Positions 15,087-23,608 of a DNA stretch of 28,211 bases are shown here, in pieces. A program made the translations under genes and the position numbers. The notes beneath the pieces were generated by a model, which was not told the origin of the DNA, made no database searches, and saw only the letters and a program-made list of their open reading frames with translations. How positions within the stretch are numbered: position 1 is the first letter of the stretch; the number at the start of each line of letters is the position of its first letter. The stretch is from Oscillospiraceae bacterium (GTDB lineage Bacteria; Bacillota_A; Clostridia; Oscillospirales; CAG-272), in NCBI GenBank assembly GCA_015064665.1, contig SVRU01000033.1:1-28211 (forward strand). Direction: 5' to 3'.

Positions 15087-15392
15087 CTCAAGTAGTAGCC
15101 AGCGAGAATGGCAAAAAACCGCCACTTTTTGCAAAAAATTTTCTTTCCTCAAGTAGTAGCCATTGAAAACAGTATTTTTATACCCATTTTTCACAAAAAT
15201 TTTAATTCTCCTAAGTAGTAGCCATCGAGAACGGCTTTTTTATAAGCCTTTTGAAGAAAAATTTGTCCCCTCAATTGGTAGCCAGCGAAAAGGCGTAAAA
15301 ACCGCCACCTTTTCATATCTTTTTTTATTACTGAATCGAAAACAGAAAATTTGTCCTGCGAAAATTAGTTCTCAAGTAGTAGCCACCGAGAA
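15087..15392 (+). repeat. Array of five degenerate ~61-bp repeats with variable hairpins
   Basis: The conserved head CTCAAGTAGTAGCCA-nCGAnAA occurs at 15087, 15148, about 15208, about 15269 and 15371 (spacings about 61, 61, 61, 101). After each of the first four heads comes a short stem whose sequence differs but still pairs: TGGC/GCCA, GTAT/ATAC, GGCTT/AAGCC, GGCG/CGCC. The fifth head has only a weaker GCGC...GGGC version. A T/A-rich tail follows. No open frame runs through the block. It could be an iteron-type origin, a relaxosome/ParB binding array or a repeated structured RNA. Confidence 0.8.
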
Positions 15393-15529
15393 AGCGCAAA
15401 AAGGGCAATGAAATCCAAAAAAATTTTGAAAAAAATCCGTTCCTCACCTAATAGGACAAAAAACAGGCAAATTATCGGGTTGCGAGCAAAAAATATTTAA
15501 GTTTTTCTATAATTTCATTCTACAAGGCG

Positions 15530-15667
15530 AAGGGTTCAACTTTTGAACCCTTTAAAAAAATTCTTCGAAAATTTTTCAAAGGAACTTCGGCGCAAGTTGC
15601 ACCAAAGTTTGGAAAAAGAAAAAAGTCATTTCGCACATTTGCCGATATTCGGAACAAATGGTACAAT
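15530..15667 (+). promoter_or_regulatory. Structured leader element, copy A, with tnpV promoter
   Basis: The order is palindrome AAGGGTTCAA-CTT-TTGAACCCTT (15530-15552), A/T tract, second stem TTTTTCAAA...TTTGGAAAAA around CGCAAGTTGCACC, then GTCATTTCGCACATTTGC and a promoter TTGCCG (15639-15644), 17 bp, TACAAT (15662-15667). The same order recurs upstream of the large recombinase (24633-24758). Confidence 0.72.
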
Positions 15668-15701
15668 GACCTTGAAAATATTTAATTCGGAGGATTTTAT
15701 T

Positions 15702-16052
15702 ATGAAAATCACTTACACGGAAAAAGACGGAATTTTTTATCCCAACTTGGCTTTACCGGAGCATACAAACTACCCCATCGGCAAGTACGGCAGAATACGC
15801 CTAGAGTTTCTCAAAAATCACCGCAAAGGCACGTATACTACGTTGCTTACACAATGCACTCTTAACGAGCATCTACACAGCATCGACAAGCAAGCAGCAG
15901 AGATACTGGAAAACGAGATTTTGAAACTTTCCAAGAAAAACGGCATCACGGAAAAATTAAAAGTAACCGACCAAATGCGCTGGGTACAGGAAATGAACAA
16001 CGTGAAGAAGTGCGCGGATGAGATTGTTTTGCGAGAGATTGTGTATAGATGA
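15702..16052 (+). CDS. tnpV: Transposon-encoded protein TnpV
   Basis: 116 residues, recognisable as TnpV: MKITYTEKDGIFYPNLALPE, then PIGKYGRIRLEFLKNHRKGTYTTLL, NEHLHSIDKQA and a C-terminal MRWVQEMNNVKKCADEIVLREIVY. TnpV proteins are carried by Tn4451/Tn4453-type and related clostridial mobilizable elements; their biochemical role is not established. The ATG at 15702 follows GGAGG at ideal spacing; the frame is open further upstream, but that region is the structured leader and promoter. Confidence 0.93.
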   Translation: MKITYTEKDGIFYPNLALPEHTNYPIGKYGRIRLEFLKNHRKGTYTTLLTQCTLNEHLHSIDKQAAEILENEILKLSKKNGITEKLKVTDQMRWVQEMNNVKKCADEIVLREIVYR

Positions 16053-16067
16053 ACCGAGCGTGACAGT

Positions 16068-16352
16068 ATGGCAAAGCAGATAAATAGTTATATAGCAAAA
16101 CTTGTAGATATAACACCCGTAGACGACACCGAGCTAAATGATTGGGCTTGGCGATGCCAATATATCGGAATAGAAGGCGTACTCATATTATTTGAAAGTG
16201 AACATAAGCGCCCGGGAGAATTATTCCTGAAAATTGTAAGCCGTGACAGACGGCATTTGAAAACAAGCTCTGGAACGATTGAATTTGATAAAAATTATCT
16301 TGTGTTTACGACTAAACAGAGCAAGTATAGATTTGTTTTATATCCACATTAA
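16068..16352 (+). CDS. Hypothetical protein downstream of tnpV
   Basis: 94 residues, 15 bp after tnpV on the same strand, so probably cotranscribed. Sequence suggests a small mixed alpha/beta protein with several beta strands in the second half (GELFLKIVSRD, YLVFTTKQSKYRFVLYPH). No signal peptide, membrane segment or family motif is recognised. The ribosome site is weak (GAGCGTGA), so it may depend on translation of tnpV. It ends shortly before a minus-strand terminator. Confidence 0.6.
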   Translation: MAKQINSYIAKLVDITPVDDTELNDWAWRCQYIGIEGVLILFESEHKRPGELFLKIVSRDRRHLKTSSGTIEFDKNYLVFTTKQSKYRFVLYPH

Positions 16353-16365
16353 TGATCATTATACC

Positions 16366-16401
16366 GCAAAAACACCCTTGAATCTTTATCTGATTCAAGG
16401 G
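16366..16401 (-). terminator. Terminator of the sigma factor-ABC transporter operon
   Basis: On the minus strand CCCTTGAATC, AGATAAA loop, GATTCAAGGG, then TGTTTTTG. The stem is a perfect 10 bp. Confidence 0.78.
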
Positions 16402-16427
16402 CATCAATATAGTCCGTCATATATAAT

Positions 16428-17108
16428 TTATATTGTTATTAGTTTACAGAATTGCTTCGCAATATTTGTATAAGTATACAATAATTGACTATCTTCGGTT
16501 GCTGTTCCCCATGTTTGACCATAGTAACTCAACCATCCATTAGATAGCAACCCTTGTTCTGCATCATTACTAATAACTATAGGTTCTTCGGTAATATTGG
16601 ATTTTAGATATAGCAAATCAGAAAACATCGTACGGTCAACAATTATCATTAGTCTTCGATACGTTTCATCATCAATCATCTCATCCATTTTATGTTCAAA
16701 CAAATTAATCATTATATTTATTTTGGATAATTCTTCTATTTTATTTAGAATACCGAGAATAAATACTGAATCTTTATTCAATCCAGCTTTTCCAACTTTA
16801 GCTGCATACTTTTTGCGTTTATTTTCAGATATTTTAACCATCCCACGACAGTATTTTTCCATTTTATTCATAAAAAATTTGTCAGGTATACTTGCTGCTT
16901 GTTTTATAACGGTAATAATCTTTGACGCTTTTATCATTTCGGCACTGATTTCCGTTACTGCATCATAAATCACAGCAATTTTACTGTGGTCAAAAAAATC
17001 CATAACCATTTCTGTACCTTGCTCAATTATAGTAGATAGTGTTTCACCTATCGAATCAACCTCAATTAGTGCCAATTCTTCATTCATAATTTCATTGTTC
17101 TCATTCAT
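16428..17108 (-). CDS. Hypothetical cytoplasmic protein, last gene of the ABC operon
   Basis: 226 residues. An acidic N-terminus is followed by a mainly helical protein with short hydrophobic stretches (SKIAVIYDAVTEI, ASKIITVIKQAASIP, MIIVDRTMFSDLLYL) but no clear membrane helix or signal peptide. The ATG at 17108 follows AGAGGGA, 28 bp after the permease gene. I do not recognise the family; the IPDKFFMNKMEKYC stretch and the position next to a transporter and secreted proteins would fit an immunity or accessory protein, but this is only context. Confidence 0.6.
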   Translation of the reverse strand: MNENNEIMNEELALIEVDSIGETLSTIIEQGTEMVMDFFDHSKIAVIYDAVTEISAEMIKASKIITVIKQAASIPDKFFMNKMEKYCRGMVKISENKRKKYAAKVGKAGLNKDSVFILGILNKIEELSKINIMINLFEHKMDEMIDDETYRRLMIIVDRTMFSDLLYLKSNITEEPIVISNDAEQGLLSNGWLSYYGQTWGTATEDSQLLYTYTNIAKQFCKLITI

Positions 17109-17135
17109 AGTTTTCCCTCTTTCTTTGTTATAATA

Positions 17136-19184
17136 TTATTTATACCCGTTCCTGTATATTTTCTTGCGATTTCTTACGTAAAAAATTATACTTATACCCA
17201 GCAATATCATAAATTCTACAAATAATGTTTGTCCATCACACGAAAAAATTTCATATCCCCAAAATGATGTGAAATCTAACACAAAAAATATATCTGCCAA
17301 TTGTGTAACGAGCATACATACCGCTTCAAATAAAATAAATATAGCCGTTATAATAGTACCATTCGAAACGTATTTGCTTATAATATTACATGTTAATATA
17401 ACTAAAACTATTCCGCAAAGTGAAACAATCATACGAAAAACAACTATCTGCCAGAGAAAAAGTGTTTGAATCTGCGTATCGATCATCGTTCCTACCGCAT
17501 ATTCATTCCAAGAAGGCAATCCTATCTTCAAATGAATAAACAAAACATCTATACTCATAAAAACGAATGTTATAATAATAGAAATCGCAAACATAATCAA
17601 ATTTTTTCTTAAATTTAATTTGTTTTTTTCTTTATCTCTTCCTAGAAAAAATCCATTTATAATAGGAGCAAACTCACTCTCATCGTCTATGCTTATATAT
17701 GGTATCAACACCAAAATAATAGCCAAAACGCAGAAAAAATCCGAATAAAGTAAAAACAACTCATTCCATCCGGAAGTATATATAAGCCTTGCATCAAGCC
17801 CTTTATCCCGAAGGATACGAATATCCTTCAATTGGGAATCGATCTTATCTAAAACGCTTATTTTCATTTCCGAAGCGCCTTTTTTCTGTTGGTATTCCAA
17901 AAATTCTTCCGGGGTGCATTCATCATTCTTAAAAGCTATAGAAAGTTCGTCTGCTTTTTGTATAGTGCTTTTAGCCTCTGCCCTTTCATCGCTCACGAAA
18001 GAAAGTTGTGTTTCATATGACATTGATTCCATCTTCACAAGATAATTTTTATATACCGTATCAAATGTTCCGTTAGGTACATTAACTTGCGTATTTAGAA
18101 AAATTATCTTAAAAACAATCAATATCGCAACCATAATAACCGTTTTTCCACGGAACATCTTTTTTACTTCGTAAAAGATAATTCCGTGGCTTTTTTGTGT
18201 CTTATTTCTCATTAACTTCTTGCTGTTTTTAACACTTACAACATATGATACTTTCTTAAATATCGCAAGAGATGAGAGCGCCGTTATTATAGTAAAAATC
18301 AGACATAGAGTAATAGCTAATACCGGTTGTGAGATAAACATTCCAAACTTCAAACCGCTATATCGTTTTAGCCACAAATCCGCAAAAAAAGACTTGAAAT
18401 TATAATTATAAAAAATATTAAAGATATCGTTGTTTTTATATGTAATTAAAAAATCTAATCCTACAAAAGCAACTACCGCAATAAGAGATGGAATAAATTT
18501 TTTTATCACCAGTGCAGAAATATATATCATTAGCACGCCCAGTAGTAAAAAACAACTTGTCATAAATATATGTAGTAGCAATGCCGTAATCATATTTATT
18601 TTATACGGGCACACCATATATATCTCTGCGCTTTGAATAGGCGATAATGCTCCCATAAAGCCGCCTTTGAAAATTAATGGTATACAAAATGAAATAACGA
18701 ACATACAAACAGATGCAAAAGAAAATATCAATAACATCAACAATTTAGAAAGTCCTATTTTTCCGCGGCTGTCCTTGTATGTGAGAAAAATAATATTTGA
18801 TGAATATTCAGCAAGTGCAAGTTGCAAAGCAACCCATATGCAAAATACCAATGCCGAAAGATATGGGTACGGCGAAGATATTACTTCAGCAAATCCTCTT
18901 ACATTGGATGATATCGTAACATCTTGTATATTGCTATATTTATCTATCAACGCTTGCTGGTAGAGTGCATTTTGGCTACTTTTACCCGAAATAAAAGACA
19001 AATTAACATCTGCAGAATAGATAATATTTTCAATAGCTTTATCAAATGTTTCCTGCGTTATCAGCTCTATCTGCGATGAAAAGCCCCCCATCAAAATGTT
19101 GAACACAATTAGCAATATACATAAAATTATTGTTGCTTTATTTCTTAGTATCTTTTTTAATTCATATATAAAAATATCTTTCAT
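17136..19184 (-). CDS. ABC-2-type transporter permease, two fused halves
   Basis: 682 residues with about 12 membrane helices in two similar halves. Each begins with the same signature: FIYELKKILRNKATIILCILLIVF at the N-terminus and IIFYEVKKMFRGKTVIMVAILIVF at about 350, so it is a tandem duplication/fusion of an ABC-2 permease. Each half has a polar loop of roughly 70-120 residues after its first helix, predicted outside the cell. The start overlaps the ATPase stop (ATGA). With the ATPase it forms a complete exporter or resistance transporter; the substrate may be one of the secreted proteins of the operon or a membrane-active compound. Confidence 0.88.
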   Translation of the reverse strand: MKDIFIYELKKILRNKATIILCILLIVFNILMGGFSSQIELITQETFDKAIENIIYSADVNLSFISGKSSQNALYQQALIDKYSNIQDVTISSNVRGFAEVISSPYPYLSALVFCIWVALQLALAEYSSNIIFLTYKDSRGKIGLSKLLMLLIFSFASVCMFVISFCIPLIFKGGFMGALSPIQSAEIYMVCPYKINMITALLLHIFMTSCFLLLGVLMIYISALVIKKFIPSLIAVVAFVGLDFLITYKNNDIFNIFYNYNFKSFFADLWLKRYSGLKFGMFISQPVLAITLCLIFTIITALSSLAIFKKVSYVVSVKNSKKLMRNKTQKSHGIIFYEVKKMFRGKTVIMVAILIVFKIIFLNTQVNVPNGTFDTVYKNYLVKMESMSYETQLSFVSDERAEAKSTIQKADELSIAFKNDECTPEEFLEYQQKKGASEMKISVLDKIDSQLKDIRILRDKGLDARLIYTSGWNELFLLYSDFFCVLAIILVLIPYISIDDESEFAPIINGFFLGRDKEKNKLNLRKNLIMFAISIIITFVFMSIDVLFIHLKIGLPSWNEYAVGTMIDTQIQTLFLWQIVVFRMIVSLCGIVLVILTCNIISKYVSNGTIITAIFILFEAVCMLVTQLADIFFVLDFTSFWGYEIFSCDGQTLFVEFMILLGISIIFYVRNRKKIYRNGYK

Positions 19185-20002
19185 TGCTCTTCTCCCATAC
19201 CGAATACAGAAAGATATATGTCTTCAAGTTCGGGGGCAACTAAATTAGCACCATCAAAAGGCTTTTGATCGGCAATAACTCTCACATCTGATCCACAAAA
19301 CCTATGTACACCACAAAAATCAGCCGGCATCTTCTCTGCCGGAGCGCAAAAACAATTTCCGTCTATTTGCGTAATCTTATCAAGTTTTCCCGAAAGCACA
19401 ATCCTGCCTTTCTTCAGAAAAATCACTTCATTCGCAATATTTTCAACATCACTTACGATATGAGTTGAAATAATAATCGTCATTTTTTCACTTTGCAACG
19501 TAAGAAAGTTTTTTACCTTAACTCGTTGCAGAGGATCAAGCCCCGCTGTAGGCTCATCTAAAATCACAAGTTTTGGATTTCCCATAAAAGCTTGCGCTAT
19601 AGCTAAACGTTGCTTAGTTCCACCGGATAAAGAACCAATTTTTTTATTTTTATATTCTTCAAGGTCGAAGGCAGCCAAAAGCATTTCAATCTGTTTTTTT
19701 CTATTCTCCGCATTTTTGAGTATTCCTACATAATCAAGTATTTCAAATGCCGTGAAATTATTATACATTCCCGGATACTGCGGCACATATCCAAGCATAT
19801 AATCCGGAATCCCATGAGAATCCAACATAGTTATTGTTCCGCTATCTGCCTTCAAATTACCCGTCATAACGTTCATAAGAGTTGATTTTCCACTCCCGTT
19901 AGGACCTAGAATAGCATATATTCCCACTTCAAAATCATATGAGAAGTCAGTTAGTGCACGAATATTTTTATAGCTTTTAGAAACTTTTTTTACCGATATC
20001 AT
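19181..20002 (-). CDS. ABC transporter ATP-binding protein
   Basis: 273 residues with all ATPase motifs: Walker A GPNGSGKST (about 34-42), signature LSGGTKQR, Walker B LVILDEPTAGLD, and switch histidine in STHIVSDVE. The C-terminal extension after about 215 is small. It drives the fused permease encoded next, with which it overlaps by 4 bases. It starts with ATG at 20002, 17 bp after the lipoprotein gene. The subfamily resembles CcmA/NatA-type ATPases used with ABC-2 permeases. Confidence 0.93.
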   Translation of the reverse strand: MISVKKVSKSYKNIRALTDFSYDFEVGIYAILGPNGSGKSTLMNVMTGNLKADSGTITMLDSHGIPDYMLGYVPQYPGMYNNFTAFEILDYVGILKNAENRKKQIEMLLAAFDLEEYKNKKIGSLSGGTKQRLAIAQAFMGNPKLVILDEPTAGLDPLQRVKVKNFLTLQSEKMTIIISTHIVSDVENIANEVIFLKKGRIVLSGKLDKITQIDGNCFCAPAEKMPADFCGVHRFCGSDVRVIADQKPFDGANLVAPELEDIYLSVFGMGEEQ

Positions 20003-20019
20003 AATGTTCCCCTATGCGA

Positions 20020-21141
20020 TTATTCAATAATATCGAAAATAAATGATTCACCTGTTTCATGATTCACCACCATGGTTCCTGATTTTCCCAAAACACGGTG
20101 ACCTTCATCATCTAAAATATAATGCCCATCTGCGTCTGTTTTGTAAAAAGAAACATTTGCTACAACCCAACTACCGGCACACATCGAATTACCCGCATAT
20201 TGAGCTACATCCAAAATTTTTACATAATCGGGAACATTCCAAGATATAGTATTGGAAGCATCATTTAAGTTTATATATACAAGTGTCTCCTTTTCGTTAA
20301 TATATAAAACGCCATTAAAACTTCCATCATGATTTTTTATAACCCGAAAATTTATAGCATTATCAAAAATCACTTCTTTCTCATTGGTTTCAACATTTGT
20401 TCTTTCATAAGAAAAAAGATTGCTATCATTAGAAAATCCTATTTTATAGTGATATCCATCAATCGGAATGACAACTCTATCTATATGTTCAATTTCGTTA
20501 AAATCAAAATCTGTGGATATATAGAATGTACCCGAAACTGTATTATAATACCAAATAATTTCGTCTTGATATTCATTATATTTATAACATGTCATCGCAT
20601 CTGGAATAGTATCTTCAGACATTTGAACGATCTCATTAGTTTTCTCATTTATTCGATACATATGCCAATTTTCTTGCGATAAATTGCCATAATCGTCATA
20701 TTCATATTTGCTCGCAGAAAAATAAATATAATTTCCAATAGAATACGGATAAAATATCTGACCATCTGTCTCAAAAATCATTTCCATCTTATTGTTTGAC
20801 AAATCATATTTATACAAACAGTTCGTAAGAAGTGAGTCCACCATATAAATGTTTTTATCTGTAATTAATCGAATAACCTTTCTATTCATTACACATTTAT
20901 CATCATGCTTACACAACGGGTCAGGGCATAAAATAGAACTTTTTTTTGCTACCGTATCATATCTAACAATAAATCCGTTTTCTTCAACATATATATATCT
21001 ATCATTTGTATATTCAATCGGACTATTCCAAATATCACTTTTTGCACTTCCCATACTGGTTTTATCAATAATCTGACTACATGAACAAATTTGAATGCAG
21101 AATATTACCAAGAAAATCATATATAAAACAATTTTTTTCAT
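20020..21141 (-). CDS. Secreted lipoprotein, propeller-like
   Basis: 373 residues. The signal peptide ends at a lipobox ICSC with Cys21 as the predicted lipidated residue. The mature part has repeated short strand phrases (RYIYVEENGFIVRYD, GNYIYFSASKYEYD, DEIIWYYNTVSGTFYIST) that suggest a beta-propeller. It carries the CPDPLCKHDDKC motif seen in many clostridial lipoproteins of this type. It is anchored outside the membrane beside the ABC transporter and likely binds a ligand or shields the producer. It follows a strong intercistronic hairpin (21162-21197). Confidence 0.82.
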   Translation of the reverse strand: MKKIVLYMIFLVIFCIQICSCSQIIDKTSMGSAKSDIWNSPIEYTNDRYIYVEENGFIVRYDTVAKKSSILCPDPLCKHDDKCVMNRKVIRLITDKNIYMVDSLLTNCLYKYDLSNNKMEMIFETDGQIFYPYSIGNYIYFSASKYEYDDYGNLSQENWHMYRINEKTNEIVQMSEDTIPDAMTCYKYNEYQDEIIWYYNTVSGTFYISTDFDFNEIEHIDRVVIPIDGYHYKIGFSNDSNLFSYERTNVETNEKEVIFDNAINFRVIKNHDGSFNGVLYINEKETLVYINLNDASNTISWNVPDYVKILDVAQYAGNSMCAGSWVVANVSFYKTDADGHYILDDEGHRVLGKSGTMVVNHETGESFIFDIIE

Positions 21142-21161
21142 ATATCACCTCAAATAAGTTT

Positions 21162-21197
21162 ATAAATGCAACCACCAAAAATGGTGGTTGCATTTAT
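21162..21197 (-). terminator. Intercistronic hairpin in the sigma-ABC operon
   Basis: A perfect 15-bp stem (ATAAATGCAACCACC / GGTGGTTGCATTTAT) with a 6-base loop, 15 bp after the secreted-protein stop. No T-run follows on the minus strand, so it is more likely a partial terminator or mRNA stabiliser that makes the secreted-protein part of the operon more abundant. Confidence 0.6.
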
Positions 21198-21212
21198 CCA
21201 ATTTAGTAATTA

Positions 21213-21689
21213 TCAGTTATATGCGCAATTTTCGCCATTTCTGCATGCACCCATGCCATTACCGTAATTATAGTCGCGGCACATTTGAGCATAGTTGCCA
21301 TCCAACGCATATCTTCCTCTGCCATCATCACCAACTCTGCCGTCAGCAACCTCAACAGATACTTCAGCCGTTTTAGCATTCGCTTTAGCAGTAGATTTCC
21401 AAGGAGATTGATAGTATCCCGGAATATCTGCCGTTATATCAAAAAATGTATACGCAACAGCTACAGATACAGTGTCATATGCAACATTATTCTCAGAAGT
21501 CACACTTGCATATAAAACATCTCCCAAATTGGGGTTACCAGTCCACAAGCTACCACGACCAATAAATGCCTGTGTGGAATCTCCATTAGGATATACTGCC
21601 ACTGTGCCCATATTATAAGCAAAAGCGGAAACTGTTAACATTGCTGTCAAAACCATAGTAGCAAGAATAACAGAAATAAATTTCTTCAT
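21213..21689 (-). CDS. Small secreted protein (158 aa)
   Basis: Sec signal peptide MKKFISVILATMVLTAMLTVSAFA with likely cleavage after residue 24. The mature part (about 134 residues) is rich in small and aromatic residues, beta-prone in the middle (TVSVAVAYTFFDIT), and ends in a Gly/Tyr/Asn-rich tail with two cysteines (QMCRDYNYGNGMGACRNG plus a final Cys) and no anchor. Abundant expression is suggested by the strong hairpin behind the gene. The ATG at 21689 follows AAAGGA. A 139-bp gap separates it from the preceding gene. It could be a bacteriocin-like or adhesive extracellular protein; no family is recognised. Confidence 0.75.
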   Translation of the reverse strand: MKKFISVILATMVLTAMLTVSAFAYNMGTVAVYPNGDSTQAFIGRGSLWTGNPNLGDVLYASVTSENNVAYDTVSVAVAYTFFDITADIPGYYQSPWKSTAKANAKTAEVSVEVADGRVGDDGRGRYALDGNYAQMCRDYNYGNGMGACRNGENCAYN

Positions 21690-21828
21690 AATTAAAAATT
21701 CCTTTCATTTTAATATAAATTGTCAATATTCCTATGATTTTGTGCCATAGCACGTTTTTTGTTGTTTCAATCACATCCCTTACAATATATTTCAATATTA
21801 TCATTTCTCGAGAAAATAAATTGACATA

Positions 21829-22239
21829 TTAATAAGTTTTTGTATCTTCAAATGTAATCACATCATCGGCACCGCCAGTACCGGAAACTCTGTACGTAAC
21901 AGTGCATTTGTATGTACCTGTTTTTGAAAGCTGATATTTATACATACCAATATAGCTTTCCCCTGTTATAACAATCGTTTCTTCTACAACATCCGTCCAG
22001 AAGAAGAGAAAATTACGTTTTTCAATTTTTATCGTAATTTCTGCACCTGTTGTAATATCAGAATAACCTTCATATTGATATGCTACACGAGCTTCACCAC
22101 TATCAGTTATTGTGAACGATGTGTAATTGCGACTTGTATTATTATTAAACAAGCTAACATCACTTGCAAATACAAAAGTTGGAATAATCGCTACTAAAAC
22201 AAGAATACAACTCAAGATAAGACAAAGTTTTCTTTTCAT
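21829..22239 (-). CDS. Small secreted beta-rich protein (136 aa)
   Basis: Signal peptide of about 25 residues (MKRKLCLILSCILVLVAIIP then TFVFA), then a beta-strand-rich mature domain with an ordered alternation (SFTITDSGEARVAYQYEGYS, GAEITIKIEKRNF, GTYKCTVTYRVSGTGG) ending in ITFEDTKTY. There is a single Cys in the mature part and no anchor. The look is of a small immunoglobulin-like or adhesin-like sandwich found in secreted proteins of gut Clostridia. It lies 21 bp after the DUF4367 gene, so it is clearly cotranscribed with the sigma factor unit. Function unknown. Confidence 0.75.
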   Translation of the reverse strand: MKRKLCLILSCILVLVAIIPTFVFASDVSLFNNNTSRNYTSFTITDSGEARVAYQYEGYSDITTGAEITIKIEKRNFLFFWTDVVEETIVITGESYIGMYKYQLSKTGTYKCTVTYRVSGTGGADDVITFEDTKTY

Positions 22240-22260
22240 TTCTACTTCTCCAATAAATTA

Positions 22261-22947
22261 TTATTCTTTTTCTACTATAGATTTTATAATCGTGATCCAC
22301 TCTTCCTCTGAAACATCAACATTTATATCCAATGAAAACGCATATTCATCCGTATTCCAAAACAGGCTTCTTTTTCCATTTTTCTCTGTCACGACAACCT
22401 TTATATCATCTATATAAATATATTGGTAATTTGTATTTTCATTATCCAAAGCCGTTCTTCCGTCTAAAACATATTGGCAAAAAACAATTTGATTATTTTC
22501 ATTAATCCAGGTAATTTTTATAGACACTTCATTGGAATAAAATGTATCATATTCATACCCCTCGGGGATATACCCGAGAGTATAAACAGTTTCGATTTCA
22601 GAAGGAGCTTTTGCGATATCTTCGTCGTCGAAAAAGATTTCTACAATTTTTTCGTATATGTTTGTGAAAAACTCAACCACCGGTTCGCGGAATGCCTTGA
22701 CTGTCATAGAACCTCCGAATACCATTGCAACCACAACTATAGAAGCAGCCACACGTTTCCATGAGGTATTAAGAAATTTGGGATAACTTTTTTGTTTACC
22801 GGATAACATCCTATCTATGTTTTTCTGATATTTTTTCGAAAAAACAACGTCCATTTCTTCCGGAGGATATTTTTCATCAAAAGAAAGCTCATAGTCGCCA
22901 AGCGCTTCTTTTAATATCTCCTTACCTTTTTGTTCTTTATCAGTCAT
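22261..22947 (-). CDS. Single-pass membrane protein, DUF4367-type, probable anti-sigma factor
   Basis: 228 residues. The N-terminal cytoplasmic part (1-62) is charged and follows the sigma gene with an 8-base overlap. One membrane helix (about 65-83, VAASIVVVAMVFGGS) follows, then an extracellular domain with TLGYIPEGYEYD and the closing SEEEWITIIKSI typical of DUF4367 proteins. The start is ATG 22947 after GGAGGGG. By position and topology it should hold the co-encoded sigma factor at the membrane until an external signal arrives. This is the standard arrangement for such pairs, but a sigma-binding motif is not recognisable by eye. Confidence 0.8.
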   Translation of the reverse strand: MTDKEQKGKEILKEALGDYELSFDEKYPPEEMDVVFSKKYQKNIDRMLSGKQKSYPKFLNTSWKRVAASIVVVAMVFGGSMTVKAFREPVVEFFTNIYEKIVEIFFDDEDIAKAPSEIETVYTLGYIPEGYEYDTFYSNEVSIKITWINENNQIVFCQYVLDGRTALDNENTNYQYIYIDDIKVVVTEKNGKRSLFWNTDEYAFSLDINVDVSEEEWITIIKSIVEKE

Positions 22948-23497
22948 GTAATCCCCTCCTGGTGAGTAACCGTATAAGTTTTTCCCGTCCACGAGTTAAA
23001 CGGGAACCAACTGTACTTTCGTTTAAATTCATTATTCGCGATATTTCTTTCAAAGTGTGTTCGTGATAATAGTAATAGAGCAATACATCGCTATAAGGTT
23101 CGCCTAACATTTCAATACATTCCCTCACAATAGCCTTATCGTAATCTCCACAAATGTCATAAAGTTCCCTATCATCGATCAAACTTGTTTCATCGACCTC
23201 GTCAATATCGCACAAAATACGCGCCTCCCTTCTTTTTCGGCGTAAAATCATGAGAGATTGATTTTTTACAATACCTAAAATGTATGCCTTTCTCCTTATT
23301 TCTTCCATGTTCCGAAATAAGTGAATATTTTCATAAACATATTCCCAAGTATCTTGAACTGCATCTTCCGCATCCTCTTTTTTATGAAGAATTCGGTATG
23401 CACGTTTATACATATCCTTAGCACAGTTTAGATATATTTGTCCAAAAACCAACCTATCTGCTTCATCATCAAGCATGGTTAGATAAAACATTAACAT
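22940..23497 (-). CDS. ECF-like RNA polymerase sigma factor
   Basis: 185 residues. Region 2 is present (YLNCAKDMYKRAYRILHKKEDAEDAVQDTWEYVYENI, the DAED/QDTW core). Region 4 helix-turn-helix is SDVLLYYYYHEHTLKEISRIMNLNESTVGSRLTRGREKL. The linker lacks region 3, as in ECF factors. The ATG at 23497 follows AAGGAG. It heads an eight-gene operon and is followed by a membrane DUF4367 protein; it probably directs transcription of secreted and transport genes in response to an envelope signal. No clear ECF-type promoter pair was found inside the operon, so its target is open. Confidence 0.88.
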   Translation of the reverse strand: MLMFYLTMLDDEADRLVFGQIYLNCAKDMYKRAYRILHKKEDAEDAVQDTWEYVYENIHLFRNMEEIRRKAYILGIVKNQSLMILRRKRREARILCDIDEVDETSLIDDRELYDICGDYDKAIVRECIEMLGEPYSDVLLYYYYHEHTLKEISRIMNLNESTVGSRLTRGREKLIRLLTRRGLHD

Positions 23498-23550
23498 AGT
23501 GCTTCTCCTTTGTGATACAACAATATTTGCAATTATAACACATAGATTTA

Positions 23551-23579
23551 ATTATATCACCGATAAGAACGAACATCAA
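23551..23579 (-). promoter_or_regulatory. Promoter of the sigma factor operon
   Basis: Minus strand TTGATG (23574-23579), 17-bp spacer, TATAAT (23551-23556), about 54 bp before the sigma gene. An inverted pair ACGAACAT (23569-23576) and ATGTTCGT (23629-23636) overlaps the -35 and may be an operator. Confidence 0.65.
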
Positions 23580-23608
23580 ATGTATTGTAAGAATTTTGTA
23601 TATTTTTC

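Noticed and set aside
15087..15392. CRISPR array
   Set aside because: The conserved part is only about 22 bp and degenerate, the period includes structured rather than unique spacers, and no cas genes are present.
21213..21689. Lactococcin 972-type bacteriocin
   Set aside because: Size, signal peptide and nearby ABC genes are reminiscent, but I do not see the family's conserved pattern, so the name is not supported.
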